Source: an uncultured Prevotellaceae bacterium (GTDB taxonomy: Bacteria; Bacteroidota; Bacteroidia; Bacteroidales; Bacteroidaceae). From it: DNA of 64,000 bases. Below are positions 7,633-16,099 of the stretch, one piece after another. A model generated the notes under the pieces. The model saw only the letters and a list, made by a program, of their open reading frames with translations. It was not told the DNA's origin and made no database searches. The stretch's first letter is position 1. Each line of letters begins with the position of its first letter. Where the stretch lies: assembly GCA_902778535.1 (NCBI GenBank), contig CACYYG010000004.1, positions 54,427 to 118,426 on the forward strand, written 5' to 3'. Both the position numbers and the translations under genes were made by a program.

Positions 7633-7751
7633 AAAGTGTTTCAAGACACCGGCAATACTTGGAACAAAGTGTTTCAAAAAAAATTTGACAGTGAAACACT
7701 TTGTTTCAGCCGTAGAAACAAAGTGTTTTTACGGTCGAAACACTTTGTTTC
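7633..7751. repeat. 22-bp-period array of GAAACA-CTT-TGTTTC palindromes
   Basis: Full units GAAACACTTTGTTTC or its inverse are at 7693-7707, 7715-7729 (last base differs) and 7737-7751, exactly 22 bp apart. The centre alternates CTT, AAG, CTT, so successive units are inverted. Two further half or full units end at 7642 and 7675, 33 bp apart. The 590-bp gap 7389-7979 otherwise holds the secG terminator, the GTAC palindrome and the tRNA promoter, and I see no gene in it. Confidence 0.85.
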
Positions 7752-7903
7752 AAGCCTAGATACAGTTATAGGGCTTTTGCGTCAGGCCAAAAGTATGCGG
7801 CTGGCAAAGTCTGGTCAACCATACAGGTTGCATTATTTATCGACTGCTAAAGCTTAGCAAATTCATGCGAATTCATTTTTTTACAAAAAAAACGGGGAAA
7901 AGT

Positions 7904-7934
7904 TTTGGCGGTTAAGAAAAAAGTGTTACCTTTG
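7904..7934 (+). promoter_or_regulatory. Promoter of the Gly-Leu-Leu-Gly tRNA cluster
   Basis: TTTG at 7904-7907 and TACCTTTG at 7927-7934 with 19 bp between, an excellent match to the Bacteroidetes housekeeping promoter. The predicted transcript start is near 7941, about 40 nt before the first tRNA. Confidence 0.8.
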
Positions 7935-7979
7935 CACCCGCAATCGAGAGAGATGCTCTTCCAAGCACGGAAGAATGTT

Positions 7980-8055
<76 letters not shown>

Positions 8056-8107
8056 CATGTTGAACAAAAGAGCGAACGGAAGGATTTTTTCTTCAGTCCG
8101 ATAAAAT

Positions 8108-8189
8108 GCCCAGGTGGCGGAATTGGTAGACGCGCACGTTTCAGGTGCGTGTGCCGCGAGGCGTGCAGGTTCGAGTCCTGTTCTGGGCA
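8108..8189 (+). tRNA. tRNA-Leu (anticodon CAG)
   Basis: Class II tRNA with acceptor GCCCAGG/TCTGGGC, the Leu-type D-arm GGCGGAATTGGTAGACGC, anticodon loop TTCAGGT, a variable arm around GTGCCGCGAGGCGT, and a normal T-loop TTCGAGT. No CCA is encoded. Confidence 0.93.
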
Positions 8190-8219
8190 CTCTTTTCTTC
8201 TCTTGTGATTATAAATGTT

Positions 8220-8303
8220 GGAGAGGTGGCGGAATTGGTAGACGCGCTACTTTGAGGGGGTAGTGTCAATTGCGACGTGGGAGTTCGAGTCTCCTCCTCT
8301 TCA
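8220..8303 (+). tRNA. tRNA-Leu (anticodon GAG)
   Basis: Class II tRNA with acceptor GGAGAGG/CCTCTTC (one G-U pair), Leu-type D-arm, anticodon loop TTGAGGG, a variable arm around GTCAATTGCGAC and T-loop TTCGAGT. No CCA is encoded. Confidence 0.92.
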
Positions 8304-8330
8304 CATTTCTACCACTTTTTTATTTAAGTT

Positions 8331-8403
<73 letters not shown>

Positions 8404-8446
8404 CTTTTTTGGTGCCAACGGCATTTAAAAAAACAATTTTTCGACA

Positions 8447-9007
8447 ATGAATCTATACTTAAGGTATTTTAATAAGGAGACGCTTGTTTCAAGTGTCGAC
8501 GATGCCATTTCATTCCTTTCAAACATTGATGAAATAGGCATGACGCCAGAACTGGAGCAGGACATCCGCGAATATGTTGCCAGCGACGTCTTCTATCCCA
8601 AGCGCTACAAGATTCGCACGCGCGTGTACTTTATTATTATTAAGACAGAGGCTGCCAACATGCAGGACTTCAAGGAGAAGAAAGCCTTGCGCGGACATGA
8701 AGAAGGCAATATGCCGGTTCAGAAAGAACACTCTTCCACGCAGCAGACGCTGTTAAAGCTGAATGAGGAACGTCCGGGATGGTATGAGGGCTCCTTTAAC
8801 TTCAAAAGGGTGTCGATGTTGCCGGGTACGGGAAAGTTTCAGTATCGCGATACGCTCTTTGTGGCACAGGTAAAGGCCATGTCGCCCCTGGACTGCTACA
8901 ACCGTATTGTCGAGCATCTGCGTTCACGCGTTGATGAGCGGAGCCAGTTCCCCTCACCAAAGGGAAAGAACTACAAGTACCGCTATTTAGGAGCTGCCAA
9001 AAGTTAA
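8447..9007 (+). CDS. Conserved protein of unknown function
   Basis: 186-residue soluble protein without a signal peptide or transmembrane segment. It begins MNLYLRYFNKETLVSSVDDA and includes PELEQDIREYVASDVFYPKRYKI, a long charged middle (around KEKKALRGHEEGN), and a C-terminal half with FKRVSMLPGTGKFQYRDTLF and LDCYNRIVEHLRS. I do not recognise a named domain. It lies 43 bp after the tRNA cluster and 23 bp before ssb on the same strand, so it may be co-transcribed with ssb and gldE. I know of no function and propose none. Confidence 0.8.
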   Translation: MNLYLRYFNKETLVSSVDDAISFLSNIDEIGMTPELEQDIREYVASDVFYPKRYKIRTRVYFIIIKTEAANMQDFKEKKALRGHEEGNMPVQKEHSSTQQTLLKLNEERPGWYEGSFNFKRVSMLPGTGKFQYRDTLFVAQVKAMSPLDCYNRIVEHLRSRVDERSQFPSPKGKNYKYRYLGAAKS

Positions 9008-9030
9008 CGGTTATTAGTTATTGATTAACA

Positions 9031-9387
9031 ATGAACAAGGTGATGCTGATAGGCAATGTGGGCAAGGAGCCTGAGGTGCGCTATGTGGACCAGGGGCAGC
9101 CTGTGGCACGCCTGACGCTGGCCACCACCGAGCGCGGCTACACCCTGCAGAACGGCACGCAGGTGCCCGACCGCACGGAATGGCACAACGTCATCATGTG
9201 GCGCAAGCTGGCCGAGATTGTAGAGCACTATGTACACAAGGGCGACAAACTCTACATCGAGGGACGCATACACTACGCTTCCTACGACGACAAGCAGGGC
9301 AAACGACAGTATTACACCGAGATTTGGGCCGACAACATGGAGATGCTCACGCCCAAGCCACAGCAGCCGCAAACTCCTAACTCCTAA
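9031..9387 (+). CDS. ssb: Single-stranded DNA-binding protein
   Basis: OB-fold SSB of 118 residues that protects single-stranded DNA in replication and repair. The start MNKVMLIGNVGKEPEVRY and the core TEWHNVIMWRKLAEIVEHYV and LYIEGRIHYASYDD are typical. It is short: after the OB fold (about residue 106) there are only PKPQQPQTPNS, with no acidic DDxxPF-type tip, which in other bacteria recruits partner proteins. The final codons and the TAA are part of a 7-bp repeat (AACTCCT at 9372 and 9379). gldE follows 9 bp later. Confidence 0.93.
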   Translation: MNKVMLIGNVGKEPEVRYVDQGQPVARLTLATTERGYTLQNGTQVPDRTEWHNVIMWRKLAEIVEHYVHKGDKLYIEGRIHYASYDDKQGKRQYYTEIWADNMEMLTPKPQQPQTPNS

Positions 9388-9392
9388 TTCAT
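9372..9392. repeat. Heptamer junction repeat over the ssb stop codon
   Basis: AACTCCT at 9372-9378 and 9379-9385, then AATTCAT at 9386-9392. The ssb stop TAA (9385-9387) lies within the repeat, so the repeat encodes the last residues of SSB. Confidence 0.7.
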
Positions 9393-9396
9393 TAGG

Positions 9397-10707
9397 ATGG
9401 ATTATTTTCAACATCTTTTCAGCGAAGTACAATTGCTCACGCCTACGACAGGAGCCATTCTGGCCATCGTACTGGCCTTTCTGCTGCTCTTCGTCTCTGG
9501 CTTTGCTTCCGGTTCAGAGATAGCTTTCTTCTCACTCTCCCCTAACGACCTCAACGAGCTGGACGAGGAGAAGAACGCCGTCGATGCCAAGATACAGCGG
9601 CTGCGCAATGATTCTGAACGCACGCTGGCCACCATCCTCATCACGAACAACCTGGTCAACGTGACCATCATCATGCTGTGCAACTATTTCTTTGCACACA
9701 CGGTCAGTTTCGGCAGTGCCACCTGGTTGCAGTTCGTTGTGGTAACCGTGTTGCTCACCTTCCTCCTGCTACTCTTCGGAGAAATCATCCCCAAGGTCTA
9801 CAGCGGTCAGCACGCCCTCACCATGTGTCGCCGCTTCGCGCCTGCCATCACGGTGCTTAACCGTTTGTTCCGTCCGCTCTCCTCCATCCTCATCCGTTCC
9901 AGCGTGCTGGCAGGAAAGGTGGTGCAGAAAGACAGCCACGTGCTTAGCGTCGACGACCTGGAACAGGCGCTTGAGCTGACCGACGAGGCCGAACTGAAGG
10001 AAGAGAAGAATATGCTGGAGGGCATCGTCCGCTTCGGCGACGAGACGGCAAAAGAGGTGATGACCTCGCGTCAGGATGTCGTCAGTCTCGACTTCCGCTC
10101 CACTTTTCCCGACGTCATCAGCTGCATTGTAGAAAACAACTACTCGCGCATTCCCGTCTGTCAGGGCAGCCTCGACAAAGTGCGAGGCATCCTCTACATC
10201 AAGGATCTGTTGCCCCACCTTTCAAAGCCGGCGACATTCCGTTGGCAGTCGCTCATCCGGCCGCCCTACTTTGTACCTGAAACCAAGAAAATTGACGACC
10301 TGCTGCGCGACTTCCAGGAGAACAAGGTGCACATCGCCATCGTCGTCGATGAGTTCGGCGGCACCAGCGGCCTCATTACTCTGGAGGACATTCTCGAAGA
10401 GATTGTGGGCGAGATCAACGATGAATACGATGAGGAGGAGAAGAACTTTGTGCGCCTCAATGCCAATACCTATATCTTCGAAGGCAAGACGCTGCTGGCC
10501 GACTTCTATCGCGATTTGGACATAGACGACGACGTGTTTGAAGAAGTGGAAGGCGATGCAGACACACTGGCTGGTCTGCTTCTTGAATTGAAAGGCGACT
10601 TCCCCAAACCCCATGAACGCATTGAGTACAAACAGTTCAAGTTTGAAATTGTCGAACTTGACGGTCACCGTATTTCCAAGATTAAGGTTGTCGTTGGAAA
10701 CGGATAA
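9397..10707 (+). CDS. gldE: GldE-like CNNM/CorC membrane protein
   Basis: Inner-membrane protein of 436 residues. The N-terminal CNNM domain has about four hydrophobic segments (for example ILAIVLAFLLLFVSGFASGS and FVVVTVLLTFLLLLFGEIIP). Two CBS domains follow (EVMTSRQDVVSLDF...VRGILYIKDLL and IAIVVDEFGGTSGLITLEDI), then a CorC_HlyC transporter-associated domain to the end. Bacteroidetes homologues are named GldE; they are linked to gliding and to T9SS assembly with GldD, and relatives handle Mg or Co ions. The ssb-gldE order is typical of this phylum. No gldD follows; complex I genes come next. The start ATG at 9397 is 9 bp after ssb. Confidence 0.88.
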   Translation: MDYFQHLFSEVQLLTPTTGAILAIVLAFLLLFVSGFASGSEIAFFSLSPNDLNELDEEKNAVDAKIQRLRNDSERTLATILITNNLVNVTIIMLCNYFFAHTVSFGSATWLQFVVVTVLLTFLLLLFGEIIPKVYSGQHALTMCRRFAPAITVLNRLFRPLSSILIRSSVLAGKVVQKDSHVLSVDDLEQALELTDEAELKEEKNMLEGIVRFGDETAKEVMTSRQDVVSLDFRSTFPDVISCIVENNYSRIPVCQGSLDKVRGILYIKDLLPHLSKPATFRWQSLIRPPYFVPETKKIDDLLRDFQENKVHIAIVVDEFGGTSGLITLEDILEEIVGEINDEYDEEEKNFVRLNANTYIFEGKTLLADFYRDLDIDDDVFEEVEGDADTLAGLLLELKGDFPKPHERIEYKQFKFEIVELDGHRISKIKVVVGNG

Positions 10708-10789
10708 AATATGTTTTTTTCCATGCGTCTTTTTTCTTCTGCCTTGAGGTTTTTTTCATAAATATGTCGTTAGTTTGCATTTTTCTTTG

Positions 10790-10797
10790 TACCTTTG
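10790..10797 (+). promoter_or_regulatory. -7 promoter element of the nuo operon
   Basis: TACCTTTG, 42 bp before the nuoA ATG at 10840. A TTTG at 10774-10777 is too close to serve as the -33 box, so only the -7 element is supported. Confidence 0.6.
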
Positions 10798-10839
10798 CAG
10801 CAAAATTTCGAAATTTTAGTTATAACTTTAAGCATTTTT

Positions 10840-11190
10840 ATGAATTTCACTTTGTTAGTTACCGTCATTATGACGGGAATTACACTGGTGGCGGCGGCTT
10901 ACATCATTGCTAAGCTTATTGGTCCGCGCTCGTATGCAAAGGTGAAAGGTGAGCCGTATGAGAGCGGTATTCCGACACGCGGCTCCTCTTGGATTCCTAT
11001 TCATGTGGGCTACTACCTGTTCGCCATCCTGTTCCTCGTGTTCGATGTGGAAACGGTGTTTCTGTATCCATGGGCAGTAGTAGTGAAGCAGTTTGGTGCA
11101 GCAGCTTTGCTGAGCATCGGCTTCTTCTTATTAGTATTAGTATTTGGCCTGGCCTACGCCTGGCGGAAAGGAGCGCTGGAATGGAAGTAA
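10840..11190 (+). CDS. nuoA: NADH:quinone oxidoreductase-like complex I subunit NuoA
   Basis: Membrane subunit of complex I, 116 residues with three transmembrane segments. ATG 10840 is chosen over an upstream TTG at 10795 because the latter lies inside the promoter. Recognisable features are PYESGIPTRGSSW (loop after helix 1), YYLFAILFLVFDVETVFLYPW (the diagnostic helix with the DVE motif) and the final helix ending FGLAYAWRKGALEWK. It forms part of the junction to the peripheral arm. Its 3' end overlaps nuoB by 10 bp, so translation is likely coupled. Confidence 0.95.
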   Translation: MNFTLLVTVIMTGITLVAAAYIIAKLIGPRSYAKVKGEPYESGIPTRGSSWIPIHVGYYLFAILFLVFDVETVFLYPWAVVVKQFGAAALLSIGFFLLVLVFGLAYAWRKGALEWK

Positions 11191-11942
11191 AGAAACCAAA
11201 GATCAAGTCCATCCCCTACGAGGAATGGAAGGACAACGAGTCGCTGGAGAAAATCATCGACGAGCTGCATGAAGGCGGCGTAAACGTCGTCACTGGCTCA
11301 TTAGACCGCCTCATCAACTGGGGCCGCTCAAACTCGCTGTGGTCACTCACTTTCGCTACAAGCTGCTGCGGCATCGAGTTCATGGCCTGCGGATGTGCAC
11401 GCTATGACTTCGCACGCTTCGGTTTCGAGGTGACGCGCAACTCTCCCCGTCAGGCCGACCTCATCATGTGTGCCGGCACTATCACCCACAAGATGGCTCC
11501 AGCCCTGAAGCGTCTCTACGACCAGATGGCTGAGCCGAAGTATGTCATTGCCGTTGGCGGCTGTGCCATCAGCGGAGGTCCCTTCAAGTCAAGCTACCAT
11601 GTGGTGAAGGGCATCGAGGAGATTGTTCCCGTCGATGTGTTCATCCCCGGCTGTCCTCCCCGTCCAGAGGCTATCCTCTACGGCATGATGCAGCTGCAGC
11701 GCAAGGTGAAGATTGAGAAATTCTTCGGCGGCGCCAACCACAAGCAGACGGCTGAGGAGAAGGAACTGGGCGTATCCAACGAGGAGCTCACGTTCCGCAA
11801 CCTGCTGGGCGACCATCGCCGCGAGCCCATCGTGGTGACGGATGTACCCAAGGACTTCATCGACGAGATGAAATCCGCCGCACCCACCACACCTACCACA
11901 CCTACCACACCTACTAATTCTACTAAATCAGAAAACGCATGA
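11181..11942 (+). CDS. nuoB: Complex I subunit NuoB
   Basis: Peripheral subunit of 253 residues that holds iron-sulfur cluster N2, the last centre before quinone. Its ligand cysteines are visible: ATSCCGIEFM, LIMCAGTI and FIPGCPPRPEAILYG. The ATG at 11181 has GGAAAGGAG just upstream and overlaps nuoA. The conserved core ends near residue 190; a C-terminal extension follows with a low-complexity TTPTTPTTPTN run encoded by repeated ACCACACCT. The stop overlaps the nuoCD start (ATGA at 11939). Confidence 0.95.
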   Translation: MEVKKPKIKSIPYEEWKDNESLEKIIDELHEGGVNVVTGSLDRLINWGRSNSLWSLTFATSCCGIEFMACGCARYDFARFGFEVTRNSPRQADLIMCAGTITHKMAPALKRLYDQMAEPKYVIAVGGCAISGGPFKSSYHVVKGIEEIVPVDVFIPGCPPRPEAILYGMMQLQRKVKIEKFFGGANHKQTAEEKELGVSNEELTFRNLLGDHRREPIVVTDVPKDFIDEMKSAAPTTPTTPTTPTNSTKSENA

Positions 11943-13579
11943 AATTAGAGTTCTTATCATTCGAGTTTGACCGCTCGGCTTCGCCGCTCAGCTGGTCTGA
12001 GAAGTTCGCTAAGGAAATGCAGAACTTGAAAGAGCAGAAGGGTTTCGACTACCTGATTACCATCGTAGGCGAAGACTTCGGCGAGGAGGGCCTCGGCTGT
12101 ATCTATATTCTGGAGAACACCAAGACACATGAGCGCTGCTCAGTGAAGATGATGGCCAAGAGCTCTGTTTGCGGCGACGGCATTGCCAGCAACGGCACCG
12201 GCGACACCGACGGCCAGAACATTTCCTACATTCCCACCGTCTCGCACATCTGGCGCGTAGCCGAACTGTTGGAGCGCGAGGTCTACGATTTCTACGGCAT
12301 CGTCTTCCTCGGCCATCCCGACATGCGCCGCCTCTTCCTGCGCAGCGACTTCAAGGGCTATCCCTTCCGCAAGGACTGGAAGTTCAACGACGAATATTCG
12401 CTCGAGGATGACGACGAGCCCGACTACGGCCTCGAGTATTTCATCGACAAGGACGGTAACCTGCAGTCGAAGCAGAACAAGCTGTTCAGCACCGACGACT
12501 ATGTCATCAACATCGGCCCGCAGCACCCCGCCACTCACGGCGTGCTACGTCTGCAAACCGTGCTCGAAGGCGAGATTGTCAAGAAGATTTATCCGCACTT
12601 CGGATACATCCATCGTGGCATCGAGAAGATGTGGGAGAGCATGACATATCCTCAAACACTTGCTTTAACAGATCGTCTTAACTATCTGGGAGCCATGCAG
12701 CACCGCCACGCTTTAGTGGGCGTCATCGAAGAGGCTATGGGCGTGGAGCTGACCGACCGTATCAAGTACATCCGTACGATTATGGATGAGCTGCAGCGTC
12801 TCGACTCTCACCTGCTGTTCACCTCATGCGTGGCTCAGGACCTGGGTGCTCTGACCGCTTTCCTCTATGGCATGCGTGACCGCGAGCATGTGCTCAACTG
12901 CATGGAGGAAACTACTGGCGGACGACTCATCCAGAACTACTACCGCATCGGTGGTCTGCAGGACGACATCGACCCGAACTTCGTAAAGAACGTGAAGGAC
13001 CTGGTGAAGTATCTGCGTCCGACGATTCAGGAGTACATGGATGTGTTTGGTGATAATGTCATCACTCACAACCGTCTGGAGAACTGCGGCCCGATGAGCC
13101 TGGAGGATTGCATCAGCTATGCTGTGACCGGCCCTGCCGGACGTGCCTCTGGCTGGAAGAACGACGTGCGCAAGAACCATCCCTACGACCTGTACGACAA
13201 GGTGGAATGGGAGCAGTGCACCACTGACACCTGTGACTCTATGGGACGCTATCTCGTGCACATCAACGAGATGTACCAGAGCCTGAACATCATTGAGCAG
13301 CTCATCGACAACATTCCTGAGGGCGACTTCTACGTAAAGCAGAAGCCCATCATCAAGGTGCCCGAGGGACAGTGGTACTATGCTGTCGAGGGCGTTGCCG
13401 GTGAGTTCGGCATCTATCTTGACTCCCGTGGCGACAAGAGCCCCTACCGCATGAAGATGCGCCCGATGGGCCTCTCGCTCGTCGGTGCCTTCGACCCGAT
13501 GCTGCGCGGTCAGAAGATTGCCGACCTCATTGCCACCTGTGCCGCTATTGACGTAGTAATTCCTGATATAGACAGATAG
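11939..13579 (+). CDS. nuoCD: Fused complex I subunit NuoCD
   Basis: 546-residue fusion of the 30-kDa and 49-kDa subunits. The NuoC part (about 1-170) includes WRVAELLEREVYDFYGIVF and HPDMRRLFLRSDFKGYPFRKDW. The NuoD part begins at NIGPQHPATHGVLRL and contains HFGYIHRGIEKMWE, TDRLNYLGAM and the C-terminal FDPMLRGQKIADLIA. NuoD lines the quinone site with NuoB. A C-D fusion is known from several bacterial groups. It overlaps nuoB by 4 bp and is 4 bp from nuoH. Confidence 0.95.
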   Translation: MKLEFLSFEFDRSASPLSWSEKFAKEMQNLKEQKGFDYLITIVGEDFGEEGLGCIYILENTKTHERCSVKMMAKSSVCGDGIASNGTGDTDGQNISYIPTVSHIWRVAELLEREVYDFYGIVFLGHPDMRRLFLRSDFKGYPFRKDWKFNDEYSLEDDDEPDYGLEYFIDKDGNLQSKQNKLFSTDDYVINIGPQHPATHGVLRLQTVLEGEIVKKIYPHFGYIHRGIEKMWESMTYPQTLALTDRLNYLGAMQHRHALVGVIEEAMGVELTDRIKYIRTIMDELQRLDSHLLFTSCVAQDLGALTAFLYGMRDREHVLNCMEETTGGRLIQNYYRIGGLQDDIDPNFVKNVKDLVKYLRPTIQEYMDVFGDNVITHNRLENCGPMSLEDCISYAVTGPAGRASGWKNDVRKNHPYDLYDKVEWEQCTTDTCDSMGRYLVHINEMYQSLNIIEQLIDNIPEGDFYVKQKPIIKVPEGQWYYAVEGVAGEFGIYLDSRGDKSPYRMKMRPMGLSLVGAFDPMLRGQKIADLIATCAAIDVVIPDIDR

Positions 13580-13583
13580 TAAT

Positions 13584-14669
13584 ATGTTTGATTTTAGTAT
13601 AGTAACAACATGGTTCGACAATCTCCTGCGCCAGACGCTGGGGTTGGGAGACTTCCTGTCGATATTGATTGAGTGCGTGCTCATCGGCGCTATCGTGCTG
13701 ACAGCCTACGCACTGATTGCCTGCCTGATGATCTTCATGGAGCGTAAGGTCTGCGCCTACTTCCAGTGCCGTTTAGGCCCGATGCGCGTAGGCTACTGGG
13801 GCACGCTGCAGATTTTTGCCGACGTGTTTAAGATGCTCATCAAGGAGATCTTTTTCGTTGACAAGGCCGACAAGCTGCTCTATGCCATCGCACCCGTGCT
13901 GGTGATTGTGGCATCGGTGGGCACGTTCTGCTTCCTGCCCTGGAACAACGGTATGGGCATCCTTGACTTCAATGTGGGTCTGTTCCTCATCACCGCCATC
14001 TCTTCGATTGGCGTGGTGGGCATCTTCCTCGCCGGCTGGGGCTCGAACAACAAGTATTCTGTTGTATCGGCCATGCGCGACGCCGTACAGTTGATCTCTT
14101 ATGAAATGTCGCTCTGTCTCTGCCTCATCACCGCCGTCATCCTGACGGGAACGATGCAGGTTTCTGGCATTGTCGAGTATCAGACCGGCCCCTGGAACTG
14201 GCTCATAATCAAGGGACACATCCCTGCCATCATCGCCTTCGTGACATTCCTCATCGCAGGCAATGCTGAGGCCAACCGCGGCCCGTTTGATATGGCTGAG
14301 GCTGAGAGCGAGCTCACCGCAGGACACCACACGGAGTACAGCGGCATGGGCTTCGGATTCTTCTACCTCGCAGAGTTCCTCAACCTCTTTATCATCGCTG
14401 GCATTGCCACGATGGTGTTCCTCGGAGGCTGGGCTCCCATCAACATCGGCATCGACGGCTTCGACACGGTGATGAACTACATCCCCGGCGTCGTCTGGTT
14501 CTTCGGAAAGACGCTCGGTGTGGTGTGGCTGCTGATGTGGATTAAGTGGACGTTCCCCCGTCTGCGCATCGACCAGATTCTGAAACTGGAATGGAAGTAC
14601 CTCATGCCTCTGGCTCTCATCAACCTCGTGCTGATGACGGTGATTGTGGCATTAGGCTGGTATCTCTAG
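13584..14669 (+). CDS. nuoH: Complex I membrane subunit NuoH
   Basis: Integral subunit of 361 residues with eight or so transmembrane helices. It joins the quinone cavity to the proton-pumping arm. Diagnostic segments are MIFMERKVCAYFQCRLGPMR (first matrix loop) and GNAEANRGPFDMAEAESELT, followed by HTEYSGMGFGFFYLAEF. These acidic loops are essential in the family. It starts 4 bp after nuoCD. Confidence 0.95.
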   Translation: MFDFSIVTTWFDNLLRQTLGLGDFLSILIECVLIGAIVLTAYALIACLMIFMERKVCAYFQCRLGPMRVGYWGTLQIFADVFKMLIKEIFFVDKADKLLYAIAPVLVIVASVGTFCFLPWNNGMGILDFNVGLFLITAISSIGVVGIFLAGWGSNNKYSVVSAMRDAVQLISYEMSLCLCLITAVILTGTMQVSGIVEYQTGPWNWLIIKGHIPAIIAFVTFLIAGNAEANRGPFDMAEAESELTAGHHTEYSGMGFGFFYLAEFLNLFIIAGIATMVFLGGWAPINIGIDGFDTVMNYIPGVVWFFGKTLGVVWLLMWIKWTFPRLRIDQILKLEWKYLMPLALINLVLMTVIVALGWYL

Positions 14670-14711
14670 AATAACCAGGTAATCTAGAACCACTAGAATA
14701 AAAGAAAAGAA

Positions 14712-15257
14712 ATGGAAAAAGAACAATCATATTTCGGAGAGATAGGGCACGGCATCAAGACGCTGGCTACTGGCATGAAGGTGACCTGGAAGGAATACTT
14801 CAAGGACTTCTTCACCAACAAGTCGACCGAGCAGTACCCTGAGAACCGCAAGACCACGCTGCACGTGTCGGCCCGACATCGCGGACGCCTGGTGTTCAAG
14901 CGCGACGAGAACGGTGCCTATAAATGCACGGCATGCACACTGTGTGAGAAGGCCTGTCCCAACGGCACCATCAAGATTACGGCGCACATGCAGGAAGACC
15001 CTGAGACTGGCAAGAAGAAGAAGGTGCTCGACGACTACCTGTACGATCTGGGCGACTGCATGTTCTGCCAGCTCTGTACCAATGCCTGCAACTTCGACGC
15101 CATCGAATTCACCAACGATTTCGAGAACGCCGTCTTCGACCGCAACAAGCTGGTGCTTCACCTCGACAAGGAACAATATCAGGGCGGCTCACTGCCCAAC
15201 CTCCTCGATGGTGGCGCAGAGTGGAAAGCCGGAACGTTTAACACTAAAACAAAGTAA
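14712..15257 (+). CDS. nuoI: Complex I iron-sulfur subunit NuoI
   Basis: Peripheral subunit of 181 residues with two [4Fe-4S] clusters (N6a, N6b), which relay electrons to NuoB. The binding motifs are KCTACTLCEKACPNGTI and DCMFCQLCTNACNFDAIEF. In the second, the usual CP is CN. An N-terminal amphipathic helix (GHGIKTLATGMKVTWKEYF) matches the membrane-surface helix of the family. Since nuoE, nuoF and nuoG are absent from the operon, NuoI is the likely entry point for electrons from an unknown donor. Confidence 0.95.
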   Translation: MEKEQSYFGEIGHGIKTLATGMKVTWKEYFKDFFTNKSTEQYPENRKTTLHVSARHRGRLVFKRDENGAYKCTACTLCEKACPNGTIKITAHMQEDPETGKKKKVLDDYLYDLGDCMFCQLCTNACNFDAIEFTNDFENAVFDRNKLVLHLDKEQYQGGSLPNLLDGGAEWKAGTFNTKTK

Positions 15258-15260
15258 GCG

Positions 15261-15782
15261 ATGGGTAATACAGTAATGTTTATTATACTCGCGTTCATCA
15301 TCGTTGGCGCAGCCCTGCTGTGTGTGACGACGACGCGAATCATGCGAGCCGCAACATACATGTTGTTTGTGCTCTTCGGTGTGGCAGGCATCTACTTCCT
15401 GCTCGACTACACCTTCCTCGGTGCTGCCCAGATAGCCATCTATGCCGGTGGTGTGACGATGATTTACGTCTTCGCCATCCAGCTGGTAAGCAAGCGCACG
15501 CTGCAGGGTCTGGTGGAGCACATCAAGTGCAGCCGCCTCATCGGCGGAGGCCTGGCAGCTCTTGCCGGACTGGTAGTCGTATGCCTCATCCTCCTCAAGA
15601 CCGGCTTCGTTCTTGATTCAAGTGTAGCCGACGTGGAGGTTCCCATGAATGAGATTGGTACTGCCCTCGTAGGCAGCGACAAGTACCAGTATGTGCTGCC
15701 CTTCGAGTTTATCTCGTTGTTCCTGTTGGCATGTATCATCGGTGGCCTCGTAGTGGCCAGAAAGGAGGAGAAGGACGCATGA
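15261..15782 (+). CDS. nuoJ: Complex I membrane subunit NuoJ
   Basis: Membrane subunit of 173 residues with five predicted transmembrane helices, including AIYAGGVTMIYVFAIQLVSK, where the family carries its pi-bulge helix. It starts 3 bp after nuoI and overlaps nuoK by 4 bp (ATGA at 15779-15782). Confidence 0.95.
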   Translation: MGNTVMFIILAFIIVGAALLCVTTTRIMRAATYMLFVLFGVAGIYFLLDYTFLGAAQIAIYAGGVTMIYVFAIQLVSKRTLQGLVEHIKCSRLIGGGLAALAGLVVVCLILLKTGFVLDSSVADVEVPMNEIGTALVGSDKYQYVLPFEFISLFLLACIIGGLVVARKEEKDA

Positions 15783-16090
15783 CTATTCCCGTTGAATGTT
15801 ACTTCGTGCTGAGCGCACTGCTGTTCTTCATCGGCGTCTTCGGCTTTGTCACCCGCCGCAACCTCATCGCCATGCTCATCTCCGTTGAGCTGGTGCTGAA
15901 CGCCGTTGATATCAACTTCGCAGCCATCAACCGCCTACTCTACCCCAACGGGATGGAAGGCATGTTCATGACGCTCTTCGTCATTGGCGTCGCTGCTGCC
16001 GAAAGCGCCGTAGCCATCGCTATTATTATTAATGTGTATCGCCACTTCCGTAGCGACAGCGTAGACAGTATTACTAACCTGAAAAACTGA
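15779..16090 (+). CDS. nuoK: Complex I membrane subunit NuoK
   Basis: Small membrane subunit of 103 residues with three helices. The conserved glutamates of the proton path are visible in ISVELVLNAVDINF and GVAAAESAVAIAI. The ATG at 15779 starts within the nuoJ stop codon and gives the usual NuoK length. Confidence 0.95.
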   Translation: MTIPVECYFVLSALLFFIGVFGFVTRRNLIAMLISVELVLNAVDINFAAINRLLYPNGMEGMFMTLFVIGVAAAESAVAIAIIINVYRHFRSDSVDSITNLKN

Positions 16091-16099
16091 TAGAAGATT

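Noticed and set aside
7633-7751. Possible CRISPR array
   Set aside because: Units are 15 bp with 7-bp spacers of near-constant sequence, far too short for repeats and spacers, and no cas genes are present. The same holds for 28010 and 63029.
7636-7857. 73-codon frame in the tRNA upstream gap
   Set aside because: It is made mostly of the palindromic array and lies before the tRNA promoter; no ribosome binding site or family match.
8108-8189. tRNA-Glu (TTC) reading of this tRNA
   Set aside because: Shifting the anticodon stem by one pair gives TTC, but the long variable arm and Leu-type D-arm show that it is Leu with CAG.
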